In this document: in pieces, positions 16,813 through 26,815 of the stretch
Numbering within the stretch: position 1 is the stretch's first letter
How the letters are laid out: every line of letters starts with the position of its first letter
Assembly: GCA_035275345.1 (NCBI GenBank)
Contig: DATEMY010000298.1
Coordinates: forward strand, 1-64,000
DNA from: JAJVID01 sp035275345
GTDB taxonomy: Bacteria > Acidobacteriota > Blastocatellia > RBC074
Direction: 5' to 3'
Length of the DNA stretch: 64,000 nt
Position numbers and translations under genes: made by a program
Notes under the pieces: model-generated
What the model was told of the DNA's origin: nothing
Seen by the model: the letters and a program-made list of their open reading frames with translations, nothing else
Databases searched by the model: none

Positions 16813-18777
16813 ATGAATATTCACATCGGAGCTGGGGTATTGCCCCAGGGAGGAACATATTTTCGCGTTTGGGCGCCGCGCCGCCGTACGGTCGAGGTGG
16901 TGATCGAGGGCGTGGCCGAGAAGGATCGGAATGGCCGAACATCCCTGGAATTGACGCCGGAAGGCGCAGGCTATTTCTCCGGTCTGATCCAAGAGGTCGG
17001 CGCCGGAGATCTCTACCGCTATCGTCTGGACGGGGAAGACCGGCTTTACGCCGACCCGGCTTCGCGCTATCAGCCCGAAGGCCCGCACGGCCCGTCACAG
17101 ATCGTTAATCCAGCCCGATTCGAATGGACTGATCACGACTGGCGAGGAGTGGAGTTGCGCGGCCAGGTGATTTACGAAATGCACATCGGTACGTTTACGC
17201 GCGAAGGCGTGTGGTCGGCGGCCATGCAGGAACTCAACGAACTTGCCCGCCTGGGGATAAGCTTGATCGAAGTTATGCCGATAGCCGATTTTCCCGGAAG
17301 GTTCGGCTGGGGTTATGACGGCGTGAATCTTTTTGCGCCGTCGCGGCTCTACGGCTCGACTGATGACTTCAGGCGCTTCGTTGATCGCGCTCACGCGATT
17401 GGAATCGGCGTGATTCTCGATGTCGTTTACAACCATCTGGGGCCGGATGGGAATTACCTGAGGGAGTTCGCCGAGGATTACTTCACCGACCGTTACGTGA
17501 CCGATTGGGGCGCCGCGATTAATTTCGATGGGGCGAACGCCGGGCCCGTGCGCGAATATTTCATCGCCAACGCCGGGTATTGGATTGATGAGTTTCATCT
17601 CGACGGATTGCGGCTTGACGCGACACAGAACATCTACGATTCGTCGGACGATCATATCCTGGCGGCCATTAGCCGCCGTGTTCGTGACGCCGCGCGTGGA
17701 CGCGCGACTATTCTCATCGCCGAGAACGAGCCGCAGGAGACGATCCTTGTCCGGGCGCCTGAGGAAGGCGGTTATGGGATTGACGCGCTCTGGAACGACG
17801 ATTTCCATCACAGCGCGATGGTGGCGATGACCGGACGCAATGAAGCCTACTACACCGATTATCTGGGTAAGCCGCAGGAATTCGTCTCGGCCATCAAATA
17901 CGGCTACCTTTTTCAAGGCCAGTGGTACAAGTGGCAGAAGAAACCGCGGGGGACCCCAGGTCTGAAGATTCAACCACCGGCCTTCGTTACCTTCATTCAG
18001 AACCACGACCAGGTCGCGAATTCGGGGCGTGGCGAGCGATGTCATCAATTGACCAGCCCCGGGCGATATTGCGCAATGACCGCCCTGACGCTGCTCGGGC
18101 CCGGCACGCCGATGCTCTTTCAGGGGCAGGAATTCGCCGCGGACAGCCCGTTTTTCTACTTCGCCGATCACAATCAGGAGCTGGCGGATCTGGTCCGCAA
18201 AGGCCGCTCAGCGTTCCTCTCGCAATTCCGCAACCTCGCGACGCCCGGAATTCAGGCCGTTCTGGTCAACCCCGGCGACCTCCAGACGTTCGAACGATCG
18301 AAACTCGATCTGTCCGAGCGCGAAACTCATTCGGCGATCTACGAAATGCATCGCGATCTGTTAAGGCTGCGGCGCGAAGACCCGACCTTCGCCGCACAGC
18401 GCATGGGAGCGGTTGACGGAGCCGTTCTCGGCGATGAAGCCTTCGTCTTGCGGTTCTTCGGCGAAGACGATGACGACCGTTTGCTGCTGGTCAATCTCGG
18501 CGTAGACCTGCGCCTCGACATCGCGCCGGAACCGTTGCTTGCGCCGCCTGAAGGGACGGAGTGGCGCATATTGTGGTCGAGCGAAGACCCGCGGTACGGC
18601 GGACTGGGCATCGCGCCGCTCGATACCGAAGAGAGCTGGCATTTGCCCGGCCACGCGGCGTTGGCGCTCGGTCCAGCGCCGAAACCGGAAGAGAAGATTC
18701 TGGCGGCCCAGCGCCGAAAAGAAGCTGAATGGAGAGGAGACATTCATCTCACAGTGGACGACGCTAAGAAACAATGA
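16813..18777 (+). CDS. treZ: Malto-oligosyltrehalose trehalohydrolase (TreZ)
   Basis: 654 residues from ATG 16813 (MNIHIGAGV). An ATG at 16792 lies inside a repeat and is less likely. An N-terminal early-set/CBM48 domain (~1-95) is followed by a GH13 (alpha/beta)8 barrel: VILDVVYNHLGP, catalytic nucleophile in DGLRLDATQN (Asp269), acid/base Glu304 in ILIAENEPQ, and FIQNHDQVAN (Asp399). A C-terminal beta domain closes the protein. The NHLGPDG and QNHDQ forms are typical of TreZ, which cuts trehalose from maltooligosyl-trehalose made by TreY. treY lies on the other strand about 4 kb away. The stop overlaps the hairpin at 18777. Confidence 0.93.
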   Translation: MNIHIGAGVLPQGGTYFRVWAPRRRTVEVVIEGVAEKDRNGRTSLELTPEGAGYFSGLIQEVGAGDLYRYRLDGEDRLYADPASRYQPEGPHGPSQIVNPARFEWTDHDWRGVELRGQVIYEMHIGTFTREGVWSAAMQELNELARLGISLIEVMPIADFPGRFGWGYDGVNLFAPSRLYGSTDDFRRFVDRAHAIGIGVILDVVYNHLGPDGNYLREFAEDYFTDRYVTDWGAAINFDGANAGPVREYFIANAGYWIDEFHLDGLRLDATQNIYDSSDDHILAAISRRVRDAARGRATILIAENEPQETILVRAPEEGGYGIDALWNDDFHHSAMVAMTGRNEAYYTDYLGKPQEFVSAIKYGYLFQGQWYKWQKKPRGTPGLKIQPPAFVTFIQNHDQVANSGRGERCHQLTSPGRYCAMTALTLLGPGTPMLFQGQEFAADSPFFYFADHNQELADLVRKGRSAFLSQFRNLATPGIQAVLVNPGDLQTFERSKLDLSERETHSAIYEMHRDLLRLRREDPTFAAQRMGAVDGAVLGDEAFVLRFFGEDDDDRLLLVNLGVDLRLDIAPEPLLAPPEGTEWRILWSSEDPRYGGLGIAPLDTEESWHLPGHAALALGPAPKPEEKILAAQRRKEAEWRGDIHLTVDDAKKQ

Positions 18778-18870
18778 AAATCGCCCCAGGGAGGGTCGAT
18801 GAGACTAATGGAACTTGTGAGACTAATGGACATAAGTCCCATTAGTCCCATCGACCCTCCCTGGGATTTT
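18777..18870. repeat. Fold-back hairpin between treZ and the debranching enzyme gene
   Basis: A left arm starting at the treZ stop (AAAATCGCCCCAGGGAGGGT, then GAGACTAATGGAACTTGTG) pairs with a right arm ending AGGGTCGATGG..CCCTGGGATTTT (reverse sense). The inner part is built from the 9-nt unit GGGACTAAT/GGGACTTAT used by the heat-shock hairpins. In-frame translation produces a false N-terminus MRLMELVRLM.. for the next gene. Confidence 0.85.
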
Positions 18871-18891
18871 CGCAGTAGAGGGAAGGAACTA

Positions 18892-20931
18892 ATGAACACG
18901 CCTATCCGACGCATCGAGTGGCCCGGAAAGCAGGAGACCGAAGGATTTCTCAGGAAAGAATGGCTGGTCACGAACGGTCTAGGCGGTTACGCGTCAGGCA
19001 CGGTCTCCGGCGTCGTGACAAGGCGCTTTCACGGGTTGCTCATCGCGGCGCTGCCCGCTCCCCTCGGACGCACGATGATGCTCAATCATTTGGTCGAGCG
19101 GTTGCGCCTGCCCGACGGTTCGGTTGTTCAGCTTTGCGCAGAGGAGCACAGGCCCGACGAGGTGGAGATGTACTGCGCCGATATTCTGGCTGAATTCCGG
19201 CTGGAAATGGGACTGCCGGTCTGGCGGTTTGAATTTGGGGACGTGGCGATCGAAAAGCGTCTGCTGATGCCTCACCTCCAGAACACGGTTTACATCAGTT
19301 ACCGATTGGTTTCCGGGAGCGGGCCGGCGCGGGTTGAATTACGCCCGGCGATCCATTTCCGCCCGCACGAAGGGCGGGTCAGTGATCCGCCGGGCGAGCC
19401 TTACACGCTAATGATCGTAGAGGACCGCTACGAGATTATCGGCGCCCCCGATCATCCGCGGTTGCGGATGCGATTGCTCGGCGAAGACGCTTCATTGACT
19501 CTCGACCGCGGCATCATCAAAGACCACTTCTATCGCGTGGAGGAGCGGCGGGGTTACGACTCGCAGGGCGTGTTGTGGAGTCCTGGCTTCTTCAACGTCA
19601 CCGTCAAGCCTGATCAGGACGCCACGCTGATCGCTTCGACCGAATCGTGGGCGACGATTTTCGCGCTCTCGCCGGGCGAATCGTTGCCCGCCGAGACCGA
19701 GCGCCGCGAGCGGTTGCTTTCGACGGCGGCGGCTTCGGCGCAGACCGGCTTCGGCGCCGAAATGACTCTGGCCTCGGATCAGTTCATCATCATTCCCGCG
19801 GGACGCGTCGAGGAGGCTGCGCGGGCGCGCGCCGCCGGCGACGAGGTACGCACCGTGATCGCCGGTTATCCCTGGTTCACCGACTGGGGCCGCGACACCA
19901 TGATCAGCCTCGAAGGATTGACGCTCGCCACGGGGCGTTTCAACGAGGCCAGATGGATTCTCCGGACCTTCGCTCATTACGTCCGCGAAGGATTGATCCC
20001 CAATATGTTCCCGGAAGGCGAAAGGGAAGGGCTCTATCATACGGCCGATGCGACTCTATGGTTCTTTCATGCGCTCGATCGTTACCTCCATGCGACCAGC
20101 GACCGCGAGACTCTGCGGCTGATTCTGGGCGTCTTGCGCGAGATCGTAAGGCGTCACATTCAGGGCACGAGATTCGGCATCGGCGTTGATCCGCGCGACG
20201 GCCTGTTGCGTCAGGGCGCGCCTGGTTACCAGCTGACCTGGATGGACGCCAAGGTCGGCGATTGGGTGGTCACGCCACGCCGCGGCAAAGCCGTCGAGAT
20301 CAACTCTCTCTGGTACAACGCGCTCCGGCTGCTCGCTGAATGGGTGAGTGAAGAAAGCGGTTCAAACGAAGCTGAGGCGGAATCGCTCGTCGAGCGGGCC
20401 GAAAAATTTCGCCAATCGTTCAATCGGCGGTTCTGGTACGCGGAGGGCGGCTATCTCTACGACGTGGTTGACGGTGAAAATGGAGACGACCCTGCATGCC
20501 GTCCCAACCAATTGCTCTCCTTCTCGCTCAAATATCCGGTCCTGGACGAAATAAGATGGAAACCCGTGCTCGATGTGGTCACCGACCGGCTCTTAACCCC
20601 GGTCGGTCTGCGCTCGCTCGCGCCGGGGTCTCCCGACTACAAGCCGACCTACGACGGCGACCTGCGCTCCCGCGACGCGGCTTATCACCAGGGGACGGTC
20701 TGGGCCTGGCTGATCGGACCTTTCATCGACGCTTGGCTCAAAGTCTATCCGGGACAGTACCGGGACGCGGGACGATTCCTCGATGGATTCGAATCACACC
20801 TGAGCGAAGCATGCGTCGGTTCGATCAGCGAGATTTTCGACGCCGAAGGGCAATACGCGCCGCGCGGCTGCATCGCTCAGGCGTGGAGCGTCGCGGAAGT
20901 CCTGCGGTGCTACGTGAAAACGGCGCATTAG
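18892..20931 (+). CDS. Amylo-alpha-1,6-glucosidase / glycogen debranching enzyme (GH133-like)
   Basis: 679 residues from the ATG at 18892, which has GGAAGGA upstream; a 31-codon extension is repeat-derived. The N-terminal domain begins EWLVTNGLGGYASGTVSGVVTRRFHGLL, the signature of archaeal/bacterial GDE N domains. The C-terminal (alpha/alpha)6 domain contains AGYPWFTDWGRDTMISLEGL, LWFFHALDRYL, TWMDAK.GDWVVTPR.GKAVEINSLWYNALR, and YHQGTVWAWLIGPF. It removes alpha-1,6 branches of glycogen, supplying linear maltodextrins to TreY/TreZ. The last bases converge on treS, with 14 bp between stops. Confidence 0.92.
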   Translation: MNTPIRRIEWPGKQETEGFLRKEWLVTNGLGGYASGTVSGVVTRRFHGLLIAALPAPLGRTMMLNHLVERLRLPDGSVVQLCAEEHRPDEVEMYCADILAEFRLEMGLPVWRFEFGDVAIEKRLLMPHLQNTVYISYRLVSGSGPARVELRPAIHFRPHEGRVSDPPGEPYTLMIVEDRYEIIGAPDHPRLRMRLLGEDASLTLDRGIIKDHFYRVEERRGYDSQGVLWSPGFFNVTVKPDQDATLIASTESWATIFALSPGESLPAETERRERLLSTAAASAQTGFGAEMTLASDQFIIIPAGRVEEAARARAAGDEVRTVIAGYPWFTDWGRDTMISLEGLTLATGRFNEARWILRTFAHYVREGLIPNMFPEGEREGLYHTADATLWFFHALDRYLHATSDRETLRLILGVLREIVRRHIQGTRFGIGVDPRDGLLRQGAPGYQLTWMDAKVGDWVVTPRRGKAVEINSLWYNALRLLAEWVSEESGSNEAEAESLVERAEKFRQSFNRRFWYAEGGYLYDVVDGENGDDPACRPNQLLSFSLKYPVLDEIRWKPVLDVVTDRLLTPVGLRSLAPGSPDYKPTYDGDLRSRDAAYHQGTVWAWLIGPFIDAWLKVYPGQYRDAGRFLDGFESHLSEACVGSISEIFDAEGQYAPRGCIAQAWSVAEVLRCYVKTAH

Positions 20932-20945
20932 ATTGGATTTCAGAA

Positions 20946-22616
20946 TCACTCCGGTTTCGTCAGCAGGAACCAGTAAAAGCCGTACTCATTGAGCGCGAGC
21001 TGATAAGGTTGATCCTCGATCTGCGGGAACGGCACCCGGTATTGCAAGTCGACCGGCGTCATTTCCCGGTAATTGCTCAGATCGAGCCGGACTGGCTGCG
21101 ATGACCGCGCCAGATTGTAGACGCAGAGCACGGTTTCGCCGGCGTAACTCCTCGTGAAGGCCAGGACTTTTCTGTTCTCCGGATGTAGGAATTCGAGCGA
21201 TCCACGGCCGAAGACCGGATGCTTTTTTCGCGACAGGATCATCTGGCGCATCCAGTGAAGGAGCGATGTCGAATGGCGCTGTTGCGCTTCGACGTTGACC
21301 GATTGATAGCCGTAAACCGGGTCCATATTCACCGGAAAATACAACTGCGCGAAATCGGCTTTTGAAAACCCGGCGTTGCGATCAAGCGACCATTGCATCG
21401 GCGTGCGGACGCCGTCGCGGTCACCCAGGTAGATGTTGTCGCCCATGCCGATTTCGTCTCCGTAATACATAAACGGACTCCCCGGCAAACTGAAGAGCAG
21501 GGCGTTGAGCAACTCGATTCGCCGGCGACCATTATCCATGAGCGGCGCCAACCGGCGGCGGATGCCAAGATTGAGCCGCATTCGACGGTCATTCGCGTAC
21601 TCGTTGTAAAGGTAATCGCGCTCTTCGTCCGTCACCATCTCCAGCGTCAACTCGTCGTGATTGCGCAGGAAGAGCCCCCACTGCGTGGTTTCGGGGATGG
21701 CCGGAGTGCGGTTCAGAATCTCGACAATCGGGAGGCGGTCCTCCTGACGCAGCGCCATGTAGATTCGCGGCATGATCGGGAAGTGATAACACATGTGGCA
21801 TTCATCGCCCTGTCCGAAATAGGCCACCACGTCTTCGGGCCATTGGTTGGCTTCCGCCAGCAGCAGCCGACCGGGGTAGTGTTCGTCAACGAATCTTCGC
21901 AGGCGTTTGATGAAAGCGTGCGTTTCAGGCAGGTTTTCGCAATTCGTGCCCTCGCGCTCGTACAGATAAGGGATCGCGTCGAGCCTGAAACCGTCAATGC
22001 CTAGATCGAGCCAGAAACGAACGATGTCGAGCATAGCCTGCTGCACTTCGGGGTTGTCGAAGTTCAGATCGGGCTGGTGGCTGAAAAATCGATGCCAATA
22101 AAAATGACCTGACTGTTCATCCCAGGCCCAGTTGGATCGCTCGGTGTCGAGAAAAATTATCCTCGCGCCGGTGTATCTCAGATCCGTCTCGCTCCAGACA
22201 TACCAATCGCGCTTGGGCGAATCGACCGAACTGCGGGAGTCGCGAAACCACGGGTGCTCGTTGGAGGTGTGGTTGAGCACCAGGTCTGTGATCACCCGCA
22301 GGCCGCGCGCGTGCGCCGCCGCGAGGAAGTCCTTGAAGTCTTCGAGCCCGCCGTATTCAGGCAGGATCGAGTAGTAATCCTCGATGTCATAGCCGCCGTC
22401 GCGCAAAGGCGAAGGGTACATCGGCAACAGCCACAGGCAATCAATCCCCAGCCATTTCAGATAATCGAGCTTCTCGGTCAGGCCGCGAAAATCGCCAATT
22501 CCGTCGCCGTTCGAGTCGCGGAATCCTCTGACATATATTTCGTAAAAGACCGCGTCTTTGTACCACAGTGGGTTGGAATGAATTGCGCTTTCAACACTCA
22601 TACTTCGAACGCTCAT
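20946..22616 (-). CDS. treS: Trehalose synthase (maltose alpha-D-glucosyltransferase, TreS)
   Basis: 556 residues, GH13 family. Motifs in order: VITDLVLNHTS, GIDGFRLDAIPY with nucleophile Asp213, LLLAEANQWPED with acid/base Glu255, and FLRNHDELTLEMV with Asp321. AEANQWPEDVV and LRNHDELTLEM are strong TreS signatures that separate it from other GH13 enzymes. It interconverts maltose and trehalose in the cytoplasm. No maltokinase domain is fused. treY lies 18 bp upstream on the same strand, so the pair is almost certainly one operon. Confidence 0.93.
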   Translation of the reverse strand: MSVRSMSVESAIHSNPLWYKDAVFYEIYVRGFRDSNGDGIGDFRGLTEKLDYLKWLGIDCLWLLPMYPSPLRDGGYDIEDYYSILPEYGGLEDFKDFLAAAHARGLRVITDLVLNHTSNEHPWFRDSRSSVDSPKRDWYVWSETDLRYTGARIIFLDTERSNWAWDEQSGHFYWHRFFSHQPDLNFDNPEVQQAMLDIVRFWLDLGIDGFRLDAIPYLYEREGTNCENLPETHAFIKRLRRFVDEHYPGRLLLAEANQWPEDVVAYFGQGDECHMCYHFPIMPRIYMALRQEDRLPIVEILNRTPAIPETTQWGLFLRNHDELTLEMVTDEERDYLYNEYANDRRMRLNLGIRRRLAPLMDNGRRRIELLNALLFSLPGSPFMYYGDEIGMGDNIYLGDRDGVRTPMQWSLDRNAGFSKADFAQLYFPVNMDPVYGYQSVNVEAQQRHSTSLLHWMRQMILSRKKHPVFGRGSLEFLHPENRKVLAFTRSYAGETVLCVYNLARSSQPVRLDLSNYREMTPVDLQYRVPFPQIEDQPYQLALNEYGFYWFLLTKPE

Positions 22617-22634
22617 CTCTCGCTCTAAACTGTC

Positions 22635-25600
22635 CTAAACACGTTCAAGCAGCGCCACCGGCAGATGCGCGAGCGCTTCGGCCAATGGCAGCTCATGGCC
22701 ATCCTCATGGGCGCCGGGACGCGCTCGCGTCCGGACGGTCCTGCCTGTAAAAACATCGCGGTAACAGCCGGAAAGTTTATCGTTCATCAGGACCGCCGTG
22801 GCGCCCCATACATCGCTTCCTATTGGCAAGCCGGGCGCCAGTCTGATGAAAAATCGAGGCGCCACAACTATCGCAGTCTTCGCGCCGATCCTGCGCGCGA
22901 AGCTGATGACATGGCGTTCGCGCTCGCCCGCCGGTTGGAGCGGCAGGTATTCCCCCTGCTCGAATAGCTCGCGGTGGTTTCGGCGGTAGTTGAGCGCGCC
23001 GGTCGTGACGAACATCTTGATCCGTCCGTCTGGGGCTGAGCGCAGCAGTTCGGAGGCCAGAGACTCCACCTCTTTGTCTTGCAAAGAATCGAGCAGTCGT
23101 CGGCGATGTTCGTAGTCAACGGGCCGGCGGTTGTCGGGGTCAACCAGGCTGAAATCCCAGATTTCGGTCCCCTGGTAAAAATCGGGGACGCCGGGAGAAG
23201 TGATTTTCAAGAGAGTCTGCGAAAGCGAATTGAACATTCCGGCCCGCGAGATCGGGGACTGGAATTCAGCGAAGTCTCTTATAAACGCGCCATCAAATCC
23301 GCCGGTTGGGGACAAAATCTTCGAGATGAAATCGCGAAGGGCCTGTTCGTACTCTTCGTCGGGGTTGAGCCAGCTCGAATGAACCTTGGCCTCTCTGAGG
23401 GCTTTGATCATGTACTCCTGGATTCTTCGGACGAAGGATTCCGGCGCCTGTTCTCGAGGGGCAATGGCAGGGTCGAGGGCTGGCTCAGGGGCGGTTTCGA
23501 GAGGCCACGCGCCGACGAGCGTCTGATAGAGCAGATACTCTTCGTTGACGTCAGGCGCCGCCCGGTCTTCGATCATCGTCTTGAGGTCGCGGTTTGTCTT
23601 CTGCCACCGGCGCACGGCGCGGAACCAGCGGGCGGGAATTTCCGAGAGCGCGTTGATCCTCGCGCGGGCGTCCTCGCTGCGTTTGGCGTCGTGAGTCGAG
23701 CTGGCGAGCATCGCGTGGGGCCAGAGCGACATGCGTTCGCGGTTGAGCCGGTGAAATGTCCCCGGCGAGACGCCGAACCGCGCCGGTTCGCCTCCGACCT
23801 CGCACAGCGACGCCAGCGGATAGAAGCGGTAGAAGGCCGTGTCCTCGATCCCTTTCGCCGCCACCGGCCCGGTCAGTTGCTGGAAGCGCATGACGAACTC
23901 GCGGCGCTCTCGCCGCCTTTCGTCGTCGATTCCTTCAGGATCGCGGAGCAGCAACAGCGATTCGATGAAGTCGAAGGTCGACGAGCTGATCGTCGTGGCG
24001 CGGCGTTTGGCGTTGCGGATGGATTTTGAAATGTGGCGGCGATCCTCCTCGCCAACCTCGTCCGCATTCGGCCGGTTCCGGTCCCCCCGGTTTTCGCCGG
24101 GACGGTTCCTGCCCAGATGGATATAGCTGCGGTAGACGGGAAAACAGGCGATCACTTCGCCCAGCGCGGATTGCAGGCTATTGAGCGTAAAATCGCGCGT
24201 GTCACGACTTTGTTCCGAAATCCGGTCGAGCCGGCGCGCCAGCACATGCAGCTCGCTCGACATCGCCGTCTGTAAGATCAGCTTCTTGCTCCGGTAGGCC
24301 ACGTCGACGAAGTCACTCTCGACGCCGGCCAGCCGCCGGTAGAGGTTGCGGAACGTCTCCGCATTCTGCGATTCGATGAAGACGCCGTTGAGTAGATTCA
24401 GAAAATCGTAGCCCGTCGTTCCGAACGCCGCCCAGCTTTCGCGCAACCGCTCATCGTGCCCCAGAATCTTTTCAACTACGACGTAGCAGGGGCGTTCGAT
24501 TGCGGATTGCGGATCGGGACTCTGGGATTGCGGATTGCGGATTGCGGATTGCCCGGTAGCGGCCGCGGTGGCGGCTGAACGGCGCAGCGCCCTGCGACAG
24601 CCTCCCTGCAAATGGCGCAGGTATTGTTCCGGATCGTAGAGACCGTCAATATGATCAATCCGTAAGCCGGTGATGTGGCCTTCCTTCATCAAACGGAAAA
24701 TTAGTTCGTGAACCGAGGCGAAGACTTCGGGCTCCTCGACGCGGATCGCGGCCAGCTCGTTGATGTCGAAGAAGCGGCGATAATTGATCTCGTCGGCCGC
24801 CACGCGCCAGAAACAGAGCCGATAGGACTGTTCGGCCAGCAACTCTTCGAGGCGATCGAAGCTGCGGGCGTCGCCCCTTTTGCCATTGAATTCCCTGACG
24901 ATTTTTTTGAGGGCGCCGCTGATCTCGCGGCTCTGGGCGACGAGCGCGGCCAGCCGGCGTTTGGAGACCTCTTTCTCACGCAGGCGCTCGCGCACTTTTT
25001 CAGGATCGGTCTCGGTGCGCGGCGGCAGATGCGACAGCGCGGTGATGATGCTTTCCAACTCGAGCCGGTGAGGATGAGCCTCGTCCAGCGTGGTTTTCAG
25101 CTCATCGAGCGCGGCGTTGAGAATTTGAATTGAAGTCCGCGGCGTGATCGGCAGCCGGGTTTCGTAGTAGTTCACAAAGAAAGCGCCGCGCTGATAAACG
25201 AGTTGGATTTCCTGGTTTTCGAGCACGCGGCCGTATTGGTCGCCGAGCGCGGGCAGCAGCGTCTTGTTCGCGAGGTTCTGCTTCGGCGGGCGCCAATCAA
25301 TGTCGAAGAAAGCCGCGTAAGGCGAACTCGGGCCGTTTTCGAGAACGTCATTCCACCACTGATTGCCCGAACCGCCGATGCACATGTGATTGGGAACGAC
25401 ATCCATCATCAACCCCATTCCGCGCTGTTTGAGCATCACAGAGAACTCGTTGAAATCTTCCCGCGTCCCCAGTTCAGGGTTAAGTTTCGAAGGATCAATT
25501 ACGTCATAACCGTGCAGACTGCCTTTCCGCGCCATCAACAACGGCGAGGCGTAACAGTCGCTGATTCCCAGGTCGTGGAGATAATTCAGAATCGCCGCGG

Positions 25601-25667
25601 CCTGTCTAAAGGTGAACAAATGATTGAATTGCAACCGATAAGTCGCCGTGGGGATTCGCGCAGACAT
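22635..25667 (-). CDS. treY: Malto-oligosyltrehalose synthase (TreY)
   Basis: 1010 residues from ATG 25667 (MSARIPTATYRLQF), with GGAAAT just upstream; an in-frame extension to 25724 is unlikely. TreY signatures: TATYRLQFN..FTF..A, YASPLLMARKGSLHGYDV, MDVVPNHM, LRIDHIDGLYDPEQYL, YVVVEKILG, GTTGYDFLN, and GVPDFYQGTEIWDFSLVDPDNRRPVDY. It rearranges the terminal bond of maltodextrins to alpha-1,1. Unusually, residues ~370-398 (AIRNPQSQSPDPQSAI) encode a heptamer repeat tract inserted in-frame just before the YVVVEKIL motif, which may explain part of the long size. Confidence 0.95.
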   Translation of the reverse strand: MSARIPTATYRLQFNHLFTFRQAAAILNYLHDLGISDCYASPLLMARKGSLHGYDVIDPSKLNPELGTREDFNEFSVMLKQRGMGLMMDVVPNHMCIGGSGNQWWNDVLENGPSSPYAAFFDIDWRPPKQNLANKTLLPALGDQYGRVLENQEIQLVYQRGAFFVNYYETRLPITPRTSIQILNAALDELKTTLDEAHPHRLELESIITALSHLPPRTETDPEKVRERLREKEVSKRRLAALVAQSREISGALKKIVREFNGKRGDARSFDRLEELLAEQSYRLCFWRVAADEINYRRFFDINELAAIRVEEPEVFASVHELIFRLMKEGHITGLRIDHIDGLYDPEQYLRHLQGGCRRALRRSAATAAATGQSAIRNPQSQSPDPQSAIERPCYVVVEKILGHDERLRESWAAFGTTGYDFLNLLNGVFIESQNAETFRNLYRRLAGVESDFVDVAYRSKKLILQTAMSSELHVLARRLDRISEQSRDTRDFTLNSLQSALGEVIACFPVYRSYIHLGRNRPGENRGDRNRPNADEVGEEDRRHISKSIRNAKRRATTISSSTFDFIESLLLLRDPEGIDDERRRERREFVMRFQQLTGPVAAKGIEDTAFYRFYPLASLCEVGGEPARFGVSPGTFHRLNRERMSLWPHAMLASSTHDAKRSEDARARINALSEIPARWFRAVRRWQKTNRDLKTMIEDRAAPDVNEEYLLYQTLVGAWPLETAPEPALDPAIAPREQAPESFVRRIQEYMIKALREAKVHSSWLNPDEEYEQALRDFISKILSPTGGFDGAFIRDFAEFQSPISRAGMFNSLSQTLLKITSPGVPDFYQGTEIWDFSLVDPDNRRPVDYEHRRRLLDSLQDKEVESLASELLRSAPDGRIKMFVTTGALNYRRNHRELFEQGEYLPLQPAGERERHVISFARRIGAKTAIVVAPRFFIRLAPGLPIGSDVWGATAVLMNDKLSGCYRDVFTGRTVRTRARPGAHEDGHELPLAEALAHLPVALLERV
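24498..24553. repeat. Heptamer repeat tract inside treY
   Basis: Imperfect tandem copies of GATTGCG/GGATTGC (two, then a spacer, then four) lie in-frame within treY. The unit and style match the intergenic hairpin repeats, but only one orientation is present. It encodes a low-complexity loop of Asn/Pro/Gln/Ser. Confidence 0.85.
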
Positions 25668-25937
25668 TATTTCCAATTTTCTTCCTGTTTTATTGGCCGT
25701 ATTAATGCGCCGCAGATCGTACAACCTGCGGATGACTCAAAATTAGCCATTTATTCGCCATCAAGCGGCCTGCTTACGATGCCCCCAGATTAGAGAGCCT
25801 GCGGTCCACATTATTGTCCAGATTAACTTTTGCAATCGGCGCGCCGATCGAACACGATTATATATGAGAGAGAGAGTACGGAAAGGCGCCGACAATTTGA
25901 AAATTAGCCGATAGAAGAATAGCGCCAGGAGAATGAG

Positions 25938-26375
25938 ATGTTCACGCGGTTTCTGCTTTATGGATTCTTGGGCTGGTGCGTGGAAGTATTCTGGTCGGCG
26001 ATCGAGGAAAGTTGGTTGAGAGGGGAACGGGATTGGCGATTAAAAGGCCACTCGTACCTTTGGAGCTTCCCGCTATACGGAATGGCTGCGTTCCTGTTCG
26101 AGCCGTTGCACGACGCCATACGTCATCTGCCGTGGGTGGCGAGAGGAATGATCTATGTCGCATGCATCTGGGCCATCGAATTTCTTGCCGGGTGGGCGTT
26201 GAGACGCAGTGTGGGCGCCTGCCCCTGGGATTACACCAACTGCCGCCATCACGTTAAAGGATTGATAAGCTGGGACTACCTGCCCATCTGGTTTATCTTC
26301 GGATTTATCTTGGAGTATCTGCACGACAGATTCGTCGCCATCACTCCTCACATCATAGCTATCTTCAGTTTCTGA
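25938..26375 (+). CDS. Putative ABC-transporter type IV membrane protein (CmpB-like)
   Basis: 145 residues with AGGAGAATGAG before the ATG. Four hydrophobic segments are separated by conserved-looking motifs: FLGWCVEVFW, GHSYLWSFPLYGMAAF, IYVACIWAIEFLAGWAL, and WDYT..HHVKGLISWDYLPIWFIFGFILEYLHD. The CPWDYT and G.I.W.Y.P.W..FG arrangement matches the family annotated as 'putative ABC-transporter type IV' (PF06541). Function is unknown; no transporter ATPase is adjacent. Confidence 0.75.
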   Translation: MFTRFLLYGFLGWCVEVFWSAIEESWLRGERDWRLKGHSYLWSFPLYGMAAFLFEPLHDAIRHLPWVARGMIYVACIWAIEFLAGWALRRSVGACPWDYTNCRHHVKGLISWDYLPIWFIFGFILEYLHDRFVAITPHIIAIFSF

Positions 26376-26728
26376 AATGGATTGAGTCCGTCCGGCGCAT
26401 TTTTTACCTGTATTGGTGTATCGTGTGGCGTACACCCTGTAATTGGTTGATACAAGCCTTCGTCTTTATTCTGTTCGGCGACTGTCCTATGGATATGCTC
26501 TAAGCCGGCTTCGGCGCGCTAATCTCTCGGCAGCGATAAGAAATTAAGATAAGCGATTCATAGATTTATGAGAAGACTCACTCTAATTTGGCTAATCCTG
26601 AGTTTCTGGCGCGCCGATTGCAAATTTCAACGGCGTGAGAAGTTACTGATTCTCATCCCGCACGACGATGAAGCAGGGACATCTGCCGAGGGCTGTTGGG
26701 GAGCAGACCTCGCAACGTGTCGGGGTTT

Positions 26729-26787
26729 AGACTGTCCGGGTTGTTATGGCCTTGGGGGAGGCGGCTAATCCGGACAGTCTTTTTCTT
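26729..26787 (+). terminator. Possible hairpin terminator
   Basis: AGACTGTCCGG (26729-26739) and CCGGACAGTCT (26770-26780) form a perfect 11-bp stem over a 30-nt loop, followed by TTTTCTTT. The long loop lowers confidence. It lies in the 890-bp gap 26376-27266, which otherwise holds short ORFs with no recognisable features. Confidence 0.45.
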
Positions 26788-26815
26788 TGTACGCCTTGAA
26801 AATAAGAAATCGAGC

